DNA from: UBA1941 sp046329555
GTDB lineage: Bacteria > Bacteroidota > Bacteroidia > Chitinophagales > LD1
Direction of reading: 5' to 3'
DNA length: 64,000 nucleotides
NCBI GenBank assembly: GCA_046329555.1
Contig: JAXLUK010000001.1
Coordinates: forward strand, 1-64,000
How positions within the stretch are numbered: position 1 is the stretch's first letter; each line of letters begins with the position of its first letter. The notes beneath the pieces are model-generated. The model had not been told where the DNA came from and did no database searches. It worked only from the letters and a program-made list of their open reading frames with translations. The translations under genes were made by a program, and so were the position numbers. Of the stretch, positions 61,242 through 64,000 are shown in pieces.

Positions 61242-61581
61242 AGACTATTTACTTTTTCTGGAGACCATTCAGCAGGAGTGCCTCGATATAGAAGCCATAA
61301 AATCTAAAGGTCTCACGTTTGAAGACTTGAATAGTAACATGGAGAAAAAAAAGGCGCTCTTGTTAAGTTTACTGAATATCGGAGAATACACCAATAAAAT
61401 TCCTATAGACGTCAAATTGAAATGGAGCGAAGTAGACTGGATTAAAATGGTAGGTATTCGCAATAGAATTGCGCATGATTATTTGGGCGTTGATTTGGCT
61501 ATCGTTTGGAAAATTATCCAATATGATATCCCGGCCATTCTGCCGGCTCTGAAAGAAATCATCGCACAAGAACAATTTTGA
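61234..61581 (+). CDS. hepT: HEPN-domain toxin (HepT-like, DUF86)
   Basis: 115 aa, all-helical. It has the HEPN ribonuclease motif R-x4-H (Arg76-N-R-I-A-His81) followed directly by H-x-Y (His81-Asp-Tyr83), in VGIRNRIAHDYLG. In characterised HepT toxins the R-x4-6-H motif cleaves RNA and the Tyr is the site AMPylated by MntA. All key residues of both partners are present here, so the module looks active. Cognate RNA target unknown. Confidence 0.9.
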   Translation: MRKDYLLFLETIQQECLDIEAIKSKGLTFEDLNSNMEKKKALLLSLLNIGEYTNKIPIDVKLKWSEVDWIKMVGIRNRIAHDYLGVDLAIVWKIIQYDIPAILPALKEIIAQEQF

Positions 61582-61639
61582 ATGCTGCCGCTCGCTTACT
61601 TAAAGGCAGTTAAGGTTTAATCTTCACGATAATTTTGGC

Positions 61640-61746
61640 GCGTGCCCCCGCTTGTGGCGGGGGCACCGTGCTTTCCGCTTGTAGTCCTCGCTCGGCTCGT
61701 ACCTCACCTCGCTGCGGGCTACCGCTCCAATCACTCGCGCGAAGCA
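61640..61746. repeat. GC-rich hairpin repeat between hepT and rsmD
   Basis: About 105 bp, more GC-rich than its surroundings. A perfect hairpin has arms GTGCCCCCGC (61642-61651) and GCGGGGGCAC (61657-61666) with a 5-nt loop. GC-rich DNA containing CGCTGCGGGCTACCGCTCC follows. The hairpin core CCCGCTTGTGGCGGG differs by one base from that at 37877-37891. It is non-coding and resembles dispersed intergenic repeats of Bacteroidota. Confidence 0.6.
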
Positions 61747-61752
61747 CCAGTG

Positions 61753-62298
61753 TCAATCAATGTCTTGATTCCGGAAAATGGCAAAAATAGTAGTGCCGTA
61801 ATTTTTGGATTTCCAAAAATGGGGATGCTGCTCAAAATTGTGATCGGGATTGTGCTCCAATACAAACCAACCCGCTCCTTCTACCATCTGATGCTGAAAA
61901 ATCAAATCGGGTATGGTAGCCAAATTAGGTAGTGGATAAGGCGGACCCGCGAAAATTAAATCGTATTGCGTAGTGCAGGTTTCAATGAATTTGAACACAT
62001 CCTGTTGAAGCACATGAATACCATCTAAACGTAAATCCTTGGCCGTTTTTCTGATGAACTGCGCGCATTTCGGGAAAATTTCCACCGTGGTAATATCCGT
62101 ACAGCCTCTGGAAGCCAGTTCGTAGCTTATACTTCCTGTTCCACCAAACAAATCCAGCACCTTGATATTATCAAAATTGAAACTGTTCGAAAGCACATTA
62201 AACAGCCCTTCCTTGGCCATATCGGTGGTAGGCCGCGTAGGAATATTCTGTGGCGGATGAAACTGTCTGGCCTTCAAAGAGCCACCTATGATGCGCAT
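61753..62298 (-). CDS. rsmD: 16S rRNA (guanine966-N2)-methyltransferase RsmD
   Basis: 181 aa. It methylates G966 of 16S rRNA in assembled 30S particles using S-adenosylmethionine. The start MRIIGGSLKARQ, RPTTDMAKEGLFNVL, and the SAM-binding VLDLFGGTGSISYELASRG are clear. The catalytic motif reads FAGPPYPLP, where many RsmD proteins have F-x-D-P-P-Y; the Asp-to-Gly change seems common in Bacteroidota, but I cannot verify that here. It overlaps the DUF3822 gene by 13 bp, and the three-gene set folK-DUF3822-rsmD forms one operon. Confidence 0.93.
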   Translation of the reverse strand: MRIIGGSLKARQFHPPQNIPTRPTTDMAKEGLFNVLSNSFNFDNIKVLDLFGGTGSISYELASRGCTDITTVEIFPKCAQFIRKTAKDLRLDGIHVLQQDVFKFIETCTTQYDLIFAGPPYPLPNLATIPDLIFQHQMVEGAGWFVLEHNPDHNFEQHPHFWKSKNYGTTIFAIFRNQDID

Positions 62299-63029
62299 AG
62301 CATTAATTGATTAAAAACGAATAACTGAGATCGTTTCATGAATTGCACATTCCCAAAAAACTGATGTATTCGATCTGCAATGGCAGAATTGCTAGCCACC
62401 ATTCCATAAACATATACCGGATCATTTTGCCGATCAAAATCACAATCGCGAGCCGCCGCCAGCAAAAAATACATAAAATCTGCCACCGACTGGTAGGGAT
62501 AAAAATTCATCAGTTGAATCCCGTTGTTGCGTACCATCATCACATAAAATCCATCTTCCAGAACCAAAACATGTGATCCGTTCTTTTGATGTTCCATCAG
62601 TAACAATTGGGCACCCGGCTTCACTGTAATGGCGGATAGTCCCAAATCTGCCAAAACAGCCGGCTCCTGATAAACTACCACTACATCGTTCACCACAGCA
62701 TACTTGGAAGCCACAGGCAAACTGGCTGCATTAAAAAAAGGGGCAGGCACCAACTCAAAGGTGCTATGCACAACAGCGAAACAGGCGGGATACGACCGCT
62801 GTAACAATTCATCCTTGGCAAAAATCGCGCGAAGCTCAGTGCGATACACGGCTTCATCAGGTGCTTCCTGAAACCGATAATCACCCGTAAAAATACCGCC
62901 ATCGGTTTGCTTTAACGCATATGAAAAACGTTTGGCTGCCAGTTCAATAAACAAACTGCTTTGCCGGTCAATCAAACTTCTGTCGCCCTCAGAAGAATAG
63001 GTATTTCTAATATTTGGAGCCACCGTCAC
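62286..63029 (-). CDS. DUF3822 family protein
   Basis: 247 aa, soluble. Proteins of this family sit next to rsmD in Bacteroidota and have a duplicated actin-like/ASKHA-looking layout; this one fits in length, position and its NGIQLMNFYPYQSVADFMYFLL and VYGMVASNSAIADRIHQFF stretches. No catalytic motif is obvious. The function is unknown; its constant partnership with rsmD hints at a role in rRNA modification or co-regulation. Confidence 0.75.
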   Translation of the reverse strand: MTVAPNIRNTYSSEGDRSLIDRQSSLFIELAAKRFSYALKQTDGGIFTGDYRFQEAPDEAVYRTELRAIFAKDELLQRSYPACFAVVHSTFELVPAPFFNAASLPVASKYAVVNDVVVVYQEPAVLADLGLSAITVKPGAQLLLMEHQKNGSHVLVLEDGFYVMMVRNNGIQLMNFYPYQSVADFMYFLLAAARDCDFDRQNDPVYVYGMVASNSAIADRIHQFFGNVQFMKRSQLFVFNQLMLCAS

Positions 63030-63040
63030 GGGTTAAAATT

Positions 63041-63544
63041 CTAAAAATTACCGAAGAATTCCGCTTTTTCAAAAAGTTGCACCTCGCTTTTATCCTTACA
63101 AGAGGCTAACAGCGCCGCTATGGTTTGATGCGAAATAGGATGCACTAGTTCGCCCGCTATTTCTGAAAGCGGCACCAGCGTAAATCGCCTTGCTGCCAAT
63201 AACGGATGCGGAACGGTGAGTGAAGGCGAAGACCATGTTGGAGCATCCCACAACAAAATATCAATATCAATCTCTCTCGGCCCCCAATGTTCACGGCGCT
63301 TCCGGCCTACTTCAGCTTCAATTTGTTGTGTAGTGCTCAGCAAAACCTCAGGCTCCAAATCTGCACGCACCTGCATACAGCAGTTCAAAAACGCTTGCTG
63401 CCGGGTGTTTCCCCATGCTGCTGTCTCATAGATAGAAGAAACTGCACAAACAGGGCCAACCTGTATATTAATTTGCCTGGCAGCAGTGCGCAAATAACCC
63501 AGGCGGTCGCCTACATTACTGCCTAAAAGGAGCCAAATGTTCAC
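63041..63544 (-). CDS. folK: HPPK, 6-hydroxymethyl-dihydropterin pyrophosphokinase
   Basis: 167 aa from a GTG start. It transfers pyrophosphate from ATP to hydroxymethyl-dihydropterin in folate synthesis. Motifs are LLLGSNVGDRLGYLRTA, SSIYETAAWG, QQIEAEVGRKRREHWGPREIDIDILLWD (with the metal-binding D-x-D), and VPHPLLAARRFTLVPLSEIA. It is first gene of the operon with DUF3822 and rsmD, with TATTTTGC just upstream, and is divergent from sppA. Confidence 0.95.
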   Translation of the reverse strand: MNIWLLLGSNVGDRLGYLRTAARQINIQVGPVCAVSSIYETAAWGNTRQQAFLNCCMQVRADLEPEVLLSTTQQIEAEVGRKRREHWGPREIDIDILLWDAPTWSSPSLTVPHPLLAARRFTLVPLSEIAGELVHPISHQTIAALLASCKDKSEVQLFEKAEFFGNF

Positions 63545-63547
63545 GCT

Positions 63548-63555
63548 GCAAAATA
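63548..63555 (-). promoter_or_regulatory. Candidate -7 box of folK
   Basis: On the minus strand, TATTTTGC stands three bases before the GTG start of folK. It is the same octamer as before the carboxylase operon and the APC permease. Confidence 0.35.
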
Positions 63556-63591
63556 TTATTATTGCAAGGACGTCAAAAATTAAAAATCGTT

Positions 63592-64000
63592 ATGCGACAA
63601 TTTCTAAAGTTCATCCTGGCCACCTTGGTAGGATTATTCCTGTTTTGCTTTTTGGGTTTCTTATTCATCATGGGTATTGCAGCCTCCGCTTCAAAAGATT
63701 CGAAACCAGAATTAGAGGCAAATTCGGTGCTGAAACTTGATCTCAACTATCAAATACCTGAGCAAAGTGTTGCTAACCCATTTGCCGCCTTTGACTTTAA
63801 CACCATGAAAACACGGAAGGCAACAGGCGTGCAAGATGTTATTGAAGCTATTCGGGCGGCCGCTAAAGACGATAAGATTAAGGGAATTTATCTGCCCATG
63901 GGCGTGAATACCAATGGCATGGCAACGCTGGAAGCCCTGCGCAATGCCCTATTAGATTTTAAGAAAAGTGGGAAATTCATCTACGCCTATGGTGAAACGG
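63592..64000 (+). CDS. sppA: Signal peptide peptidase SppA, N-terminal part (partial)
   Basis: The first 136 codons of a gene running past the window. One N-terminal membrane helix (FILATLVGLFLFCFLGFLFI) is followed by LKLDLNYQIPEQ, VIEAIRAAAKDDKIKGIYLPMGVNTNG and LEALRNALLDFKKSGKFIYAYGE. This is the pattern of the 67-kDa-type SppA N-terminal domain, a membrane serine protease that degrades leftover signal peptides. The catalytic Lys/Ser region is expected just beyond or at the edge of the window. It is divergent from folK, 47 nt apart. Confidence 0.9.
   Translation, partial: MRQFLKFILATLVGLFLFCFLGFLFIMGIAASASKDSKPELEANSVLKLDLNYQIPEQSVANPFAAFDFNTMKTRKATGVQDVIEAIRAAAKDDKIKGIYLPMGVNTNGMATLEALRNALLDFKKSGKFIYAYGET

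Overview
The window looks like a piece of a Bacteroidota chromosome, most likely Chitinophagales/Chitinophagaceae-like. This placement is inferred from gene content, not from a search. The supports are secreted proteins ending in type IX secretion (T9SS, type A) sorting domains, a TonB-dependent receptor followed by a DUF4249 lipoprotein, menaquinone genes, ATP-type PEP carboxykinase, promoter boxes resembling the Bacteroidota -7 element TAnnTTTG, and few Shine-Dalgarno sequences.

Region 1 (1-15491) is the unusual part: a tandem array of two-gene units. Each full unit has a long parallel beta-helix gene (about 900-980 codons) overlapping or abutting a short gene (about 370 codons). Both products end in T9SS sorting domains. 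Units are separated by six copies of a ~250-bp intergenic repeat. Read as modules, the array alternates a constant block (short-gene 3' part, intergenic repeat, long-gene 5' part) with a variable block (long-gene 3' part, short-gene 5' part). Units 1, 2 and 4 are full; units 3 and 5 have the long gene reduced to a 26-codon remnant. The long genes have no visible signal peptide and ragged 5' ends at the repeat, whereas the short proteins all have one.

Region 2 (15492-29530) holds a MacB/FtsX-type permease and a secreted propeller protein on the minus strand. Then come aconitase, the menaquinone genes menF-menD-menB, pckA, a small poly-proline membrane protein, an FtsE-like ATPase, a TerB-like protein, a small exported basic protein and the ribosomal protein genes rplT-rpmI.

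Region 3 (29752-41922) carries an AddA/AddB-like recombination nuclease pair, an APC amino-acid permease, an NlpC/P60 peptidase behind ~440 bp of repeat-like DNA, and nuoABCDE. nuoF sits alone 17.6 kb further on, so the complex I genes are split.

Region 4 (41924-59507) has cytidine deaminase, a split transketolase, a PAP2 phosphatase, a TPP riboswitch directing a TonB-dependent receptor plus DUF4249 lipoprotein, DUF2461, an AlkB-type alkane monooxygenase and an alpha-2-macroglobulin lipoprotein. It ends with a minus-strand operon: acyl-CoA carboxylase beta subunit, GT2 glycosyltransferase, SixA-like phosphatase, LuxC-type acyl-CoA reductase.

Region 5 (59552-64000) has nuoF, a MntA/HepT-type nucleotidyltransferase-HEPN toxin-antitoxin pair, a GC-rich hairpin repeat, the minus-strand operon folK-DUF3822-rsmD, and the start of sppA. 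I saw no tRNA, rRNA, CRISPR array, transposase, integrase or reverse transcriptase.
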